This document shows, piece by piece, positions 1 through 9,138 of a stretch of DNA of 64,000 nt; the first letter of the stretch is position 1, and each line of letters starts with the position of its first letter. Made by a program: the position numbers and the translations under genes. Source of the DNA: Methanolobus sp. (lineage in GTDB: Archaea; Halobacteriota; Methanosarcinia; Methanosarcinales; Methanosarcinaceae); contig NZ_JADQBY010000013.1 in assembly GCF_016278385.1 (NCBI RefSeq), forward strand, positions 62,001 to 126,000. Reading direction: 5' to 3'. The notes below the pieces were generated by a model. The model had not been told where the DNA came from and did not search any database. It saw only the letters and a program-made list of their open reading frames with translations.

Positions 1-1116
1 GTATGTTTCTGTGATGGTGCAGATTTCAAGAAATTCAAGGATGCGAAACAGGCATGTCCACACAGGGACGCAAGCTCAGAGGATAATCTCGGACATTGGG
101 ATAAGATGCTTTCAGGCGAATATGAGGAAAAATCCGCTGTCCTGCGTATTAAGACAGATATCACTCACAAGGATCCTGCTTTACGTGATTTCGGTGCTTT
201 CAGGATAGTCAAGACCCCTCATCCACGTCCTGAAGTAGGGGACAAATACAATGTCTGGCCATTGCTTGATTTCGAGGGTGCAATAGAGGACCATGAACTT
301 GGTATGACCCATATCATCAGGGGTAAGGACCTGATGGACAGCGAGAAGCGCCAGGGTTATATTTACAAGTATCTGGGATGGGAGTATCCAAAAACAACCC
401 ACTGGGGTCGTGTAAAGATGCACGAGTTTGGCAAGTTCAGTACAAGTGGACTACGTAAAGCAATTGAGGATGGGGAATATTCCGGCTGGGACGACCCCCG
501 TCTGCCAACTCTGCGTGCACTGCGAAGGAGGGGAATCTTCCCTGAAGCTATCCGTAAGTTCATGATAGAAATGGGTGTAGGTGAGACTGATATCAGCCTC
601 AGTATGGATACTCTCTATGCAGAGAATCGTAAGATCCTCGATCCTATTGCAAACAGATATTTCTTCGTGTGGAACCCTGTTGAAATTGAAATAACGGGTA
701 CAGAACCATGCACCACAACTCCTGCACTGCATCCCACTAAGGATAGGGGATGTCGTGAGATCGAAGTGGACAATAAGGTCTATATCTGCAAAGAAGATGC
801 AGAAAAGCTGGAGGAAGGTTCAAAGATCAGGCTCAAGGATCTGTACAACTTGGAAATAACTTCCATGGAACCTCTGCAGGCAAAGTATCTCGGTAACTCC
901 ATCGAGTCTGTGAAAAAGGAAAAGATGAGGATAATCCACTGGGCTCCAATGGACGGAATTTCTGTAAAGGTTCTCTCACCTGATGGCGAGTTTACAGGTA
1001 TTGGAGAACGACAGATCGCTACGGAACTGGACAAGGTCGTGCAGTTTGAGAGATTCGGTTTCTGCAGAATCGATGCTGTGGCCGGAGAAGTAGTGGCTTA
1101 TTATACGCATAAGTGA
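1..1116 (+). CDS. gltX: Glutamyl-tRNA synthetase, C-terminal part (5' end outside window)
   Basis: The frame is open from the first base, so the gene starts upstream of the window and about 371 residues of its C-terminal part are seen. It charges tRNA-Glu (and often tRNA-Gln) in the cytoplasm. The visible part includes a segment typical of archaeal GluRS (CPHRD, then NLGHWDKML), the KMSKS-equivalent region KFSTSGLRK, the following WDDPRLPTLRALRRRG block, and the beta-barrel anticodon-binding region of the GlnRS-like archaeal type. An ATG at 106 lies inside the catalytic core and is not the start. A terminator follows directly. The family assignment is secure. Confidence 0.96.
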   Translation, partial: VCFCDGADFKKFKDAKQACPHRDASSEDNLGHWDKMLSGEYEEKSAVLRIKTDITHKDPALRDFGAFRIVKTPHPRPEVGDKYNVWPLLDFEGAIEDHELGMTHIIRGKDLMDSEKRQGYIYKYLGWEYPKTTHWGRVKMHEFGKFSTSGLRKAIEDGEYSGWDDPRLPTLRALRRRGIFPEAIRKFMIEMGVGETDISLSMDTLYAENRKILDPIANRYFFVWNPVEIEITGTEPCTTTPALHPTKDRGCREIEVDNKVYICKEDAEKLEEGSKIRLKDLYNLEITSMEPLQAKYLGNSIESVKKEKMRIIHWAPMDGISVKVLSPDGEFTGIGERQIATELDKVVQFERFGFCRIDAVAGEVVAYYTHK

Positions 1117-1150
1117 AAAGGGAATGTTGTTATTCCCTTTCTTTTATTTT
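1117..1150 (+). terminator. Rho-independent-like terminator after gltX
   Basis: A perfect 9-bp stem (AAAGGGAAT at 1117-1125, ATTCCCTTT at 1132-1140) with a 6-nt loop is followed by a T-rich tract. It begins one base after the gltX stop codon. Confidence 0.7.
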
Positions 1151-1199
1151 ATCAGTTTCACCCAAAAACTCTTTTTTCTCGCTTACTGTTTAACATATT

Positions 1200-2168
1200 A
1201 TGGAAACTTGTCCTGATTTAAATTTCTCCAGTCCGATCATCGTGATTAGTAAATGTCTTGGATTTGCACATTGTCGCTATAACGGGCAAATAGTTCCATC
1301 TCTTTTTGTGGAAGCAATGAGTCCATTTGTTGAATTCATTGACATCTGCCCGGAGTGTGAGATCGGCCTGGGAGTTCCCAGGGAGCCGATTCTTATGGTT
1401 GATGATGGCAGTAGAAAGCTCATCCAGCCAGCCATCGGACTTGATCTGACAGAGAAGATGACAACATTTTCAAGGTCTTATCTTAAAGGACTGGAAGACT
1501 TTGACGGCTTCATCCTTAAATCAAAGTCCCCGTCATGTGGAATAAGGACCACTAAGGTCTTCATGGATCCTGATAGTGGTAAGTGCTTGTATCATGAAGG
1601 GAATGGATTTTTTGCAGAAACGGTCCTCAGGGATTATCCGGATCTTCCTGTAATTGATGAGAGACAAATTACTGATTCTTTTTTAATGGATCATTTCCTG
1701 ACACGGGCCTTTGCGCTGGCATCTTTCAGGGATGCATCGCTTTCCGGGAAGATTCATACGTTAGTTGAGTATCATACCAGGAACAAGTTGTTGTTCATGG
1801 CATATGACAAAGAGCTTCTTAATGAAATGGGGAATATTGTTGCAAACAGAAACGAGCTTCCGGTTGAGGAGGTTTATGAAAAATACCTGTCACTTTTAAC
1901 CAGGGTGCTATCAAAACCGTTAGAAACCGGTTATGTTGTTAATGCTTTTATGCATGCTTTTGGTTATTTCTCCCGGAACTTAAATGCCGGTGAAAAGTTT
2001 GGTTTCATGCAGAAACTGCAGCAATACCGTGAAGATAGTTCCATCATATTTGAACTGAAAAAATGGTTCATATCCAGAGCAGAGGAATTTAATGTGGACT
2101 ATCTCTTAAAGCAGACCTTTTTCTGTCCGTATCCTCCACAACTGTCTGGTAGTTTGCAGATAGTTTGA
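1200..2168 (+). CDS. DUF523 / DUF1722 (YbgA-like) two-domain protein
   Basis: A 322-residue protein. The N-terminal half (about 10-150) is DUF523, with the cysteine motif SKCLGFAHCRY (Cys19, Cys25), then CPECEIGLGVPRE and SPSCG. The C-terminal part (about 185-305) is DUF1722, with LVEYHTRNKLLFMAY. Known of the family: one DUF523 protein (TudS) is a [4Fe-4S] enzyme that desulfurises thiouracil, and E. coli YbgA has the same two-domain fusion with unknown role. By inference this protein may bind a [4Fe-4S] cluster and act on sulfur-containing substrates. No clear Shine-Dalgarno precedes the ATG, but an AT-rich box lies just upstream, so a leaderless start is possible. Confidence 0.85.
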   Translation: METCPDLNFSSPIIVISKCLGFAHCRYNGQIVPSLFVEAMSPFVEFIDICPECEIGLGVPREPILMVDDGSRKLIQPAIGLDLTEKMTTFSRSYLKGLEDFDGFILKSKSPSCGIRTTKVFMDPDSGKCLYHEGNGFFAETVLRDYPDLPVIDERQITDSFLMDHFLTRAFALASFRDASLSGKIHTLVEYHTRNKLLFMAYDKELLNEMGNIVANRNELPVEEVYEKYLSLLTRVLSKPLETGYVVNAFMHAFGYFSRNLNAGEKFGFMQKLQQYREDSSIIFELKKWFISRAEEFNVDYLLKQTFFCPYPPQLSGSLQIV

Positions 2169-2224
2169 TATGTCTTAAAAATCCATATTATAATGTCGGT
2201 ACAGTGTCCGTCGGGGAAATTCAA

Positions 2225-2473
2225 ATGGAGGATATTGTCGTGGAAGAAAATGATGACGAATTAACGGTTTTTCAGGAAGCAGATGACGAAGAAATGGTGG
2301 AAGTATGTCCTGTATGCGGTAGCCCGGATCTTTACTATGAGGCAGGTGGCACTGAAGGACTCTTCCACTGCAAATACTGTGGTTACATCGGCGGATTTGT
2401 TATCGATGCTAATAAGAAGATGATACAATTGATTCGTGATGAGTATGAGAACAAGTTACGGGTTTCTGAATAA
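2225..2473 (+). CDS. Small zinc-ribbon protein
   Basis: The frame is open from a TTG at 2165 that overlaps the preceding gene. The ATG at 2225 (82 residues) is preferred because it follows a purine-rich GGGGA and gives a compact protein. It has an acidic N-terminus (about 1-30) and then a two-knuckle zinc ribbon, CPVCG ... CKYCG, with 17 residues between the CxxC pairs. The C-terminus is a short helix. Zinc ribbons of this size usually bind nucleic acid or protein partners, and no specific role can be given. It may be co-transcribed with the DUF523 gene. Confidence 0.7.
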   Translation: MEDIVVEENDDELTVFQEADDEEMVEVCPVCGSPDLYYEAGGTEGLFHCKYCGYIGGFVIDANKKMIQLIRDEYENKLRVSE

Positions 2474-2530
2474 AGTCTGAACTACTTTTTCAAATAAAGG
2501 TACAAAGATTTACAAAAAGAGTAAAGAACA

Positions 2531-2556
2531 GGTGGTAAGAACCACCCGATATATAT
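2531..2556. terminator. Hairpin between convergent genes
   Basis: A perfect 6-bp hairpin (GGTGGT at 2531-2536, loop AAGA, ACCACC at 2541-2546) is followed by an AT-rich run. It lies between the convergent zinc-ribbon and eS1 genes and could end either transcript. The T tract is weak. Confidence 0.4.
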
Positions 2557-2567
2557 TTTAACACAAT

Positions 2568-3173
2568 TTATTCTTTTACAGGGACAGTTTTTACAGGGAC
2601 AGTTCTTACTTCTGTCTTCCTGATCTCTACTCTTCTGAGTGGGTAGATAGACTTTGCGTTCCTGTAGATGTTTGCGGAAAGTTTGCCCATGATCGCTTCT
2701 TCGATGAACTGTTCGAAGGTAAGCTCTGCTGCGCGGTCCTTGGTAATCTTAACCATGACTTCCCTGATACCTTTTATCTGGCTTGTCCTTGCCCTTTTGA
2801 CAGTGAAGCAGATAGGCTTTACTCTGATGGAATATCCGTCCTTTGTTTTAACATCAAGGTTCGCATCAATTCTTGAGGTCTGACGCTTTACGATTGAGCG
2901 CAGGTAATCTGTAGTTATCTCGTGACCAAGGAATCTTGTGCTTGCAACGTCACCTGTGACATCACTGATCTCGAGCCTAAGCTTTGTGTTATGCTTTGTG
3001 AAATCGTTAGCAATTTCTCCGACAGTAGTTTCAACAATGCGGCCAACGAGCTGTTCAGGTGTTTCTGCAGGAGTAACCCCTATATTATTTCTACCCATAA
3101 ATTCTGGTATTTCCACGTTGTACCATGTCTTAGACTTCCATTTGTCTAACTTTCTCTGCACTTTTCTTGCCAA
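2568..3173 (-). CDS. rps3ae: Ribosomal protein eS1 (S3Ae)
   Basis: A 201-residue small-subunit ribosomal protein of the archaeal/eukaryotic S3Ae (eS1) family. Family-typical segments include [14 protein letters not shown] near the N-terminus, [11 protein letters not shown] and [19 protein letters not shown]. The start is a TTG (3173) with a strong GGAGG Shine-Dalgarno 6 nt upstream, which decides it over any internal ATG. The last codons hold an exact 15-bp tandem duplication, so the tail reads [11 protein letters not shown]. It is transcribed alone, divergent from thiM. Confidence 0.96.
   Translation of the reverse strand: MARKVQRKLDKWKSKTWYNVEIPEFMGRNNIGVTPAETPEQLVGRIVETTVGEIANDFTKHNTKLRLEISDVTGDVASTRFLGHEITTDYLRSIVKRQTSRIDANLDVKTKDGYSIRVKPICFTVKRARTSQIKGIREVMVKITKDRAAELTFEQFIEEAIMGKLSANIYRNAKSIYPLRRVEIRKTEVRTVPVKTVPVKE
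2575..2604 (-). repeat. Exact 15-bp tandem duplication in the 3' end of rps3ae
   Basis: The 15-mer TTTACAGGGACAGTT (plus-strand reading) occurs twice in direct succession at 2575-2589 and 2590-2604. It duplicates five codons of the eS1 tail (TVPVK twice). Confidence 0.9.
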
Positions 3174-3377
3174 GTAATTCCTCCGAATGAGTATGATTTA
3201 ATGATATAATTCTAATGAAATATTGTAAATTGTTCAACGAGCTGTCATATATAATAGTGAAATAAGGTATACACTGATAAATTGGCTCTCTATACTATGC
3301 ATGTCCGTATATAAAGAAATCGGTTAGAATCATAAAAAGTCAATTGAGCGACCAATTGCTTAAAACTAGCTCTAAAT

Positions 3378-3451
3378 CAATTGTCTGGTAGGGTATGAAG
3401 TAACAAAAAGTATTTTAGCGATAAATACTTCATTGTTCCAATTCACAATTG
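3378..3451 (+). promoter_or_regulatory. Structured leader candidate upstream of thiM
   Basis: The 327-nt gap between rps3ae and thiM holds a nested structure. An 8-bp perfect stem (AAGTATTT at 3408-3415, AAATACTT at 3423-3430) is extended across a small internal loop by AACAA (3402-3406) with TTGTT (3433-3437). Outside this TGG/CCA (3386-3388, 3438-3440) and CAATTG/CAATTG (3378-3383, 3446-3451) can also pair. It does not contain the conserved CUGAGA element of TPP riboswitches. The rest of the gap is AT-rich promoter sequence for the two divergent genes. A regulatory role is inference. Confidence 0.35.
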
Positions 3452-3500
3452 TAAATACACTATCACTAAAAGTCTTCCTGACACAAGGAGTATATCATAT

Positions 3501-4286
3501 ATGAATCTTCCACTGAAAACGATAAGAGATACGAAACCGCTGGTACACCATATAACGAACTGGGTAACTATCTACGACTGTGCTAACATGACAAGGGCAT
3601 TTGGTGCACTTCCTGTAATGGCTCATGATCCTGAAGAAGCTGCAGATATGACTGGAATTGCTTCCGCATTGGTCCTCAACATCGGCACCCTCACAAAAGA
3701 GCTCATTGATGCAATGATAATCTCAGCTACTGCTGCAAATGAGAAGAACATACCCGTGGTACTAGATGCCGTCGGAGTGGGTGCTACAAAATTCCGTGAT
3801 GATATGGCAGCAAAGATCCTTGATTCAGTTCGCATTGATATAATCAAAGGCAACTATTCTGAGATCGCAAAACTGGCAGGCGAGAATGCCCAGACCAGAG
3901 GTGTTGAAGCAATGTCCATTGAAGCTGATCCAAGGAAAGTTGCAAAGGAATTCGCAGCTTCAAGGTCGTGTGTTGTTGTTATGACTGGTGCGGAGGACAT
4001 CATCAGTGATGGACAAAAGACCTATGTTGTAAAGAACGGACATGAATCAATGGGTCTGATCGTGGGTACGGGCTGCATGGCTGCATCAGTTATCGGTTCC
4101 TTTGCCGCAGTCAATGAAGATTACTGTGATGCTGCAAAAGATGCTCTGTGCTATTTTGGAATTGCCGGTGAACTGGCATCCGTAAACTCTGTAGGTCCGG
4201 GAACATTCAAGATGAATTTCTACGATGAGGTATTCAATCTTTCAGATGAGAAAACGCAATCGATGGTGAATGTTGAAGAGTGTTGA
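3501..4286 (+). CDS. thiM: Hydroxyethylthiazole kinase
   Basis: A 261-residue kinase that phosphorylates 4-methyl-5-(2-hydroxyethyl)thiazole for thiamine salvage. Family features seen are [23 protein letters not shown] near the N-terminus, [19 protein letters not shown], the GNYSEI segment and the ATP/anion-hole motif GTGCMAAS toward the C-terminus. The ATG follows AAGGAG with 10-nt spacing. It overlaps thiE by 17 bp (ATG at 4270), so the two genes form one transcript. Salvage of thiazole alongside the de novo Thi4 gene in this window is consistent with a complete thiamine pathway. Confidence 0.96.
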   Translation: MNLPLKTIRDTKPLVHHITNWVTIYDCANMTRAFGALPVMAHDPEEAADMTGIASALVLNIGTLTKELIDAMIISATAANEKNIPVVLDAVGVGATKFRDDMAAKILDSVRIDIIKGNYSEIAKLAGENAQTRGVEAMSIEADPRKVAKEFAASRSCVVVMTGAEDIISDGQKTYVVKNGHESMGLIVGTGCMAASVIGSFAAVNEDYCDAAKDALCYFGIAGELASVNSVGPGTFKMNFYDEVFNLSDEKTQSMVNVEEC

Positions 4287-4941
4287 TCTGACCATGGAAC
4301 ACAAAAGAAAACTGCTGGACATCATTGATTTCTACCTTGTGACAGACTCCAGTCTGTCTAAAAAAGGAACCTTGTCAGACGTGGAGAATGCAGTCGCTGC
4401 CGGATGCAGGATTGTCCAGTACAGGGAAAAGGCCCGAAGTACTAAGGATATGGTCCTTGAAGCAGCACAGATCAAAACTCTATGTGGCAGCGAGGCAATC
4501 TTCCTTGTGAACGACAGGGTGGATGTTGCTCTTGCAGTTGATGCAGATGGAGTTCACATCGGCCAGGATGATATGCCAATTGGCACTGCAAGGCAAATTC
4601 TGGGCAAAGATAAGATAATAGGTCTTACGGTCCATAACATCGAGGAAGCACTGGATGCGGAAAACAGAGGTGCCGATTATGTTGGCCTCGGTCCTATCTA
4701 TGATACTTCTACTAAGAAAGATGCAGGGGATGGAATTGGTCCTGAAAGCATCAAGGCTGTAAAAGATGCAATTGGTATTCCTGTTGTTGCAATAGGCGGC
4801 ATTAACAAACAAAATAGTGAAAGCGTTATTGTGGGTGGTGCCGATAGTCTTGTGGCAATCTCCGCCGTTGTGTGCAGTGATAATGTGGCAAGGGAGACTG
4901 AGGCTTTTATTAAGTTGATTAAGCAGATTAAAGAGATTTGA
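4270..4941 (+). CDS. thiE: Thiamine-phosphate synthase (ThiE type)
   Basis: A TIM-barrel enzyme of about 223 residues that joins HMP pyrophosphate and thiazole phosphate to make thiamine phosphate. It shows the family signatures [41 protein letters not shown] and [17 protein letters not shown]. The start is uncertain: ATG 4270 overlaps thiM by 17 bp, while ATG 4294 would remove eight residues that the family does not need. A second, unrelated thiamine-phosphate synthase domain (ThiN) is present at 16.2-17.6 kb, so this activity looks duplicated. Confidence 0.95.
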   Translation: MLKSVDLTMEHKRKLLDIIDFYLVTDSSLSKKGTLSDVENAVAAGCRIVQYREKARSTKDMVLEAAQIKTLCGSEAIFLVNDRVDVALAVDADGVHIGQDDMPIGTARQILGKDKIIGLTVHNIEEALDAENRGADYVGLGPIYDTSTKKDAGDGIGPESIKAVKDAIGIPVVAIGGINKQNSESVIVGGADSLVAISAVVCSDNVARETEAFIKLIKQIKEI

Positions 4942-5027
4942 TCTGCTATTTCTTTCCAATTGAAAAGATTAATTTAACTATATTAAATTATTTTAACTTA
5001 CAAAAGAGCTTTAAAATAGTGCTTTTA

Positions 5028-5252
5028 TCATTCACTTTCAAGTAATTTCGTTTTAAGTCTAACTTCACAATCCTGGATGTATTTGTAATTATGACTTTTT
5101 TCATATCTGGTTAAGTGAAGTTTCATTTTATCGACTTTAAAATCATCTAATATATTAGTCTTTTTTCTTTCACTGATTTGCTCTTCATTTTCAATATTTT
5201 CAATTTGTGTATTCCATCTATCAGCAAACATTTTTACTTCTTCATTCACCAT
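5028..5252 (-). CDS. Hypothetical small protein
   Basis: A 74-residue, lysine- and glutamate-rich, probably helical protein of no recognised family. There is no strong Shine-Dalgarno before the ATG, and base composition is as AT-rich as the surrounding non-coding DNA. It may be a gene remnant or a chance frame. It sits in a 560-nt gap between thiE and the aminotransferase that otherwise holds only AT-rich sequence and the aminotransferase terminator. Confidence 0.3.
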   Translation of the reverse strand: MVNEEVKMFADRWNTQIENIENEEQISERKKTNILDDFKVDKMKLHLTRYEKSHNYKYIQDCEVRLKTKLLESE

Positions 5253-5475
5253 TCATCAACTCATATTTTGCAAAATATACTTCTCATATATTCACTAAAA
5301 TATTTGTGGTTTCATATTTTTATTCATATAATGCAAAATGCTCTTTAAAAATGACAGGTCTTTCAATTCAATATCATTATAATGTACAACCTCTGCAAAT
5401 AATATCACGTTTCAACTAAGCTTGTCGTGATGTGTCTAGAGGTGGTTAATACAAATTCAAATTCAAGCTGCCCTT

Positions 5476-5505
5476 AAAAAAGAAAATTGAAAGCTTACCG
5501 CTTTC
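5476..5505 (-). terminator. Terminator of the aminotransferase gene
   Basis: On the minus strand a 6-bp hairpin (GAAAGC, loop GGTAA, GCTTTC; 5505-5489) is followed by AATTTTCTTTTTT. The stem overlaps the aminotransferase stop codon. Confidence 0.7.
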
Positions 5506-6679
5506 ACAATCCATCCATAAATACCCCTATCCTTTCCAGAGCTATCTCAATTTCTTCTCTGGAAGTTGCGTAGGAGCATCTGAGGAAACCTGTACCAGCT
5601 TCACCAAATACATTGCCGGGGATTGTGACAACCTTCTGCTCGTTCATCAGGCGTTCTGCAAACTCCTCGGAGCTCAGGCCTGTGTTCTTGACAGATGGAA
5701 AAGCGTAGAATGCGCCTTTTGGCTCGAAGCATTCAAGTCCGACCTTATTCAGGCCGCTGATTATGAGGTGGCGGCGACGGTCGTAGTCACGGACCATGCG
5801 TTCCATTTCTTGCTGGCCGTTCTTGAGGGCTTCTATGGCACCGATCTGTGCTGTAATGGGTGCACAGAGCATGGAATACTGATGAATCAGCATCATTGCA
5901 CTGATTATTTTAGGGGATGCCATTGCATAGGCCATCCTGAAACCGGTCATTGCATATGCTTTGGAAAATCCATTTAGCAGGATCGTTCTGTCCCGCATGC
6001 CTTCAAGGGATGCAAAGCATGTGTGACTACCATTATAAGTAAGACAGTCATAGACCTCATCGGAAATGACCATGATGTCATGCTCGCAGACAACATCTGC
6101 AATAGCTTCCAGGTCTTCCTTGCCCATGGTAGCACCAGTGGGGTTGTTCGGGAAGTTGATGATCACAGCTTTTGTTTTTGGCGTGATTGCAGCTTCCAGC
6201 TCCTTAGCGGTCAGTTTAAAATTGTTCTCAAGTTTCGTTGAAACAATAACAGGGACGCCACCTGCAAACATCACGGAAGGCACGTATGCCACGTAGGCTG
6301 GCTGGACGACAATGATCTCATCACCCGGGTTGGTGATAGCTCTTATGGCTACATCAAGGGCTTCGCTAACTCCTGAAGTAACCAGTATCTCTGAATTAGG
6401 ATTATAATTTACCCTATACTTTGTGGAAAAATAACTGGCCAGCTCTTCTCTAAGCTCTATAAGGCCATAATTCGAAGTATATGAGGTCTCACCACATTCA
6501 AGTGAATGAATACACGCTTCCCTTATGTGCCATGGAGTAACATAATCCGGCTCACCTACACCAAGGGATATGACATCTTCTAACCCTGATGCAAGATCAA
6601 AATAGCGGCGTATGCCTGATGGAGGCACCTTGTTCATTACATCCGCTACAAATTTTGAAGGGGTGCATGTTTTTCTCAT
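5504..6679 (-). CDS. PLP-dependent class I/II aminotransferase
   Basis: A 391-residue fold-type I aminotransferase. Motifs seen are ISLGVGEPDY, the substrate-loop TSYTSNYGLIELREELA, the NFPNNPTGA block, ISDEVYD (PLP ring contact) and the Schiff-base region NGFSKAYAMTGFRMAY with its lysine. It resembles the archaeal aspartate/aromatic aminotransferase subgroup, but substrate cannot be read from sequence. It lies 31 bp downstream of an Lrp/AsnC regulator on the same strand, a pairing that suggests amino-acid-responsive control. Confidence 0.93.
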   Translation of the reverse strand: MRKTCTPSKFVADVMNKVPPSGIRRYFDLASGLEDVISLGVGEPDYVTPWHIREACIHSLECGETSYTSNYGLIELREELASYFSTKYRVNYNPNSEILVTSGVSEALDVAIRAITNPGDEIIVVQPAYVAYVPSVMFAGGVPVIVSTKLENNFKLTAKELEAAITPKTKAVIINFPNNPTGATMGKEDLEAIADVVCEHDIMVISDEVYDCLTYNGSHTCFASLEGMRDRTILLNGFSKAYAMTGFRMAYAMASPKIISAMMLIHQYSMLCAPITAQIGAIEALKNGQQEMERMVRDYDRRRHLIISGLNKVGLECFEPKGAFYAFPSVKNTGLSSEEFAERLMNEQKVVTIPGNVFGEAGTGFLRCSYATSREEIEIALERIGVFMDGL

Positions 6680-6710
6680 ACATTATACATCCTTTGTAAT
6701 GTGACCCTTA

Positions 6711-7202
6711 TCAGGGAGTCACCGGTAAACGTGTAACATGGTCCTGTTCATAGAGGATAACACCATCCTCTTTATACGTCTTCAGGACAAAATGAGTTGT
6801 TGTGTGCTGTACCTGTTCGAGGGTTGAGATCTTCTCAGCAACAAAGAAAGCTACTTCTTTCATTGTCTTACCAAAAACGGTAAGTGATAGGTCGTATTGT
6901 CCTGAAAGAAGTCTGGCAGAACGTACTTCGGGGAACTTGTACAAGCGTTCTACAAGAGCCTGATACCCCATTTTCCTTTCAAGGGTCACTTCCAGCTCGA
7001 TAATTGCATAGACGTACTCATCACCCGCAGCATCCCAGTCAATGACTGTCTTATATTTGCGGATCACTCCACTGTCCTCAAGCTCTTTTACCTTTTTGCT
7101 AACTTCATCAACAGTAAGTCCTGTAAGGGCTGCAATCTTTTCATGACCTATTCTTGCATCCTCTTCAAGACATTCCAGAATATGACGTGTTTTATCATCC
7201 AT
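6711..7202 (-). CDS. Lrp/AsnC-family transcriptional regulator
   Basis: A 163-residue regulator. Residues about 1-55 form the winged helix-turn-helix (ILECLEEDARIGHEKIAALTGL, then VKELEDSGVIRKY), and the rest is a RAM ligand-binding domain with ARLLSGQYDLSLTVFGKTMKEV. The ATG follows a GGGG core. It is the promoter-proximal gene of a two-gene unit with the aminotransferase and may control it in response to an amino acid; this is inference from position. The C-terminal tail (VILYEQDHVTRLPVTP) extends past the usual RAM end. Confidence 0.92.
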   Translation of the reverse strand: MDDKTRHILECLEEDARIGHEKIAALTGLTVDEVSKKVKELEDSGVIRKYKTVIDWDAAGDEYVYAIIELEVTLERKMGYQALVERLYKFPEVRSARLLSGQYDLSLTVFGKTMKEVAFFVAEKISTLEQVQHTTTHFVLKTYKEDGVILYEQDHVTRLPVTP

Positions 7203-7241
7203 CTATAGCAACCCCATAACACCAGACACTCAAATTGAAAA

Positions 7242-7268
7242 GAAAAAAGAATGCTCGATTATTCGAGC
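7242..7268 (-). terminator. Terminator of rps8e
   Basis: On the minus strand GCTCGA / TCGAGC (6 bp, 4-nt loop, 7268-7253) is followed by ATTCTTTTTTC. The rps8e stop codon lies in the hairpin, and the structure separates rps8e from the Lrp gene. Confidence 0.7.
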
Positions 7269-7633
7269 AGTATTGCGTTCACTACACCATCCTGACCAGG
7301 ACGGCTTGTAATTCTTGCATTACCAAGAGGAGTCTTGATAACGGAGCCTTTTGTAAGGATGTTACGCCTGACATAGTGCTCGTTTGCATCATTTCCAACA
7401 ACATTCTCAATGCTGGTTTGATGGCTCTTGCCCTGTGTATCTGTTACGTTTGCGACGTTGCACTGGAGAAGTCTTACTTTCCTGTTTCCGCCTCTTGTTG
7501 CAACATTCTTCCTCTTTGTCTCGTGAATGTGAGTGTCAGCTGATTCACGGCCAAGTTCGAATTTCCTCTTACCGCGAGCTCCCTTTACTTTAGCACCTGT
7601 ATATGTTCTTCTAGATCTACCTTGACATTTCAT
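7259..7633 (-). CDS. rps8e: Ribosomal protein eS8
   Basis: A 124-residue small-subunit protein of the archaeal S8e family. It begins [29 protein letters not shown] and carries the conserved [38 protein letters not shown] and [14 protein letters not shown] segments. The length is normal for archaea. It is monocistronic, with its own terminator, and divergent from rnz across a 250-nt AT-rich region that holds both promoters. Confidence 0.97.
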   Translation of the reverse strand: MKCQGRSRRTYTGAKVKGARGKRKFELGRESADTHIHETKRKNVATRGGNRKVRLLQCNVANVTDTQGKSHQTSIENVVGNDANEHYVRRNILTKGSVIKTPLGNARITSRPGQDGVVNAILLE

Positions 7634-7882
7634 GATATATCCTCTTATGATTGTTATTATAAATATGAATGAATTACTTTAATAATTCAGATTTAAATCT
7701 GGTATTTCAAATCTGGTATGATTTATGGACGTTCCTTTAATAATAAGATGCTATATGAACTTTTCGAGTGATGTGTTAAGGAGCGCTTCCAACACAAAAA
7801 CAGAAACCACAACAAAGTCTGCTTTCTATCATAAGCATCATCAGAGACAATTCATAAATAATTCTAACACTTATATAGGTAT

Positions 7883-8803
7883 ATGCTTCGCGTAATATTT
7901 CTTGGAACAGGGGGTTCCCTTCCAACCCCGGAACGCAACCCTTCGGCTGTTATGGTCAACCGTGAGGGCGAGCTTATGCTCTTTGATTGCGGAGAAGGTA
8001 CGCAACAACAAATGATGCGAGCAAAGACCGGGATGAAAGCATTGACATCCATATTCATAACACATTTCCATGCAGATCATATTCTTGGAATTCCAGGACT
8101 CATACAGACTATGTCTTTTCACGGACGAACCGAACCATTGAAAATTTATGGTCCTCACTGGGTGCATGAATTTGCCCGTATACTCAGTGCCCTTGGATAC
8201 TATAAACTCCGCTTTGAAATTGATGCAATAGACTTGAGTCCCGGGGATGTAATTAAAAGAAATGATTATTCCATAGTAGCCTTAAAAACAGAGCACAGTG
8301 TCCCAAGTATTGGATATGCTCTTATAGAAAATGAGAGGAGTGGCAAATTCAACCGTCAGAAAGCTATTGATCTGGGCGTTCCTCCAGGTCCACTATTTTC
8401 AAAACTCCATCGTGGGGAATCTGTGGAGGTAGGCGGCAAAATCGTACACTCGCAGGATGTAGTAGGGGTAGGTCGCCCCGGCAGGAAAATAGTCTACACA
8501 GGAGATACCCGGCCCTGCAAAGCCGTACTTGAAGCCAGTAAAGATGCTGATCTTTTGATACATGATTCCACGCTTGCAAATGATCAGCAGGATTGGGCGA
8601 TCGAATCAATGCATTCAACTGCGCAAGAGGCTGCTTCTCTTGCAAAAGAAGCAAATGTTCTGAATCTTGTACTCACACACATCAGTTCCCGATACTCAGA
8701 TAATCCTGCACAACTGCTGGAGGAAGCAAAAAATGTATTCAAAAAAGTAGTAGTTGCTGAGGATCTGATGGAACTTGACATTCCATACAGGGACCAAAGG
8801 TGA
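7883..8803 (+). CDS. rnz: Ribonuclease Z (tRNA 3' endonuclease)
   Basis: A 306-residue metallo-beta-lactamase-fold endonuclease that trims tRNA 3' trailers. It shows FLGTGGSLPTPERNPSA, the zinc motif THFHADHILGIPGLIQTM (HxHxDH), the GHR-equivalent region, VYTGDTRPC and TLTHISSRY near the end. The length matches tRNase Z-short. It begins immediately after an AT-rich stretch (TTATATAGG) with little leader, so the mRNA may be nearly leaderless. Confidence 0.96.
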   Translation: MLRVIFLGTGGSLPTPERNPSAVMVNREGELMLFDCGEGTQQQMMRAKTGMKALTSIFITHFHADHILGIPGLIQTMSFHGRTEPLKIYGPHWVHEFARILSALGYYKLRFEIDAIDLSPGDVIKRNDYSIVALKTEHSVPSIGYALIENERSGKFNRQKAIDLGVPPGPLFSKLHRGESVEVGGKIVHSQDVVGVGRPGRKIVYTGDTRPCKAVLEASKDADLLIHDSTLANDQQDWAIESMHSTAQEAASLAKEANVLNLVLTHISSRYSDNPAQLLEEAKNVFKKVVVAEDLMELDIPYRDQR

Positions 8804-8833
8804 ATTTTTCTGTGATCTGAATTAAAACAAAAC

Positions 8834-9100
8834 CTACAGGAAGGTCCAATCAAGCCTCTTATCGTTGGCGTCGTAGAGGGAAACTTCCATTGGCATCTCC
8901 TCAAGTTCACTATTAAGGCGTTTAATGCCTATATACAGGATGTCGCCCGGGGCATATTTAAAGCCTTCTGCCTTCACTTTTCCAAAATATACACGACCTC
9001 CGGATTCAACCTCTTCGACAACCACTCCTTTCCAAATGAGGGTGTTAATTACATTAACGATAATGCATTCAAACCGATCAGATTCATTTACCTCAGACAT
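8834..9100 (-). CDS. Conserved-looking small protein, unknown function
   Basis: An 88-residue protein I do not recognise. It has an acidic start (MSEVNESDRF), a beta-rich core (CIIVNVINTLIWKGVVVEEV, GRVYFGKVKAEGF, YAPGDILYIGIKRL) and a polar tail. The pattern suggests a small beta-barrel. The ATG follows GAGGACT, a usable Shine-Dalgarno. It sits just upstream of nothing on its own strand and converges on rnz, with the AAA ATPase gene 39 bp behind it on the same strand, so it may not be in an operon with either. Confidence 0.6.
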   Translation of the reverse strand: MSEVNESDRFECIIVNVINTLIWKGVVVEEVESGGRVYFGKVKAEGFKYAPGDILYIGIKRLNSELEEMPMEVSLYDANDKRLDWTFL

Positions 9101-9138
9101 AGTCCTCGATACATTTGTCAGGTTTAAAAAGATAATCC

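Noticed and set aside
181-1034. Minus-strand open frames inside gltX and similar long opposite-strand frames throughout (for example inside purF, rnz, korA, fwdF and fwdC)
   Set aside because: They lie opposite well-supported genes, lack Shine-Dalgarno sequences and show no family pattern.
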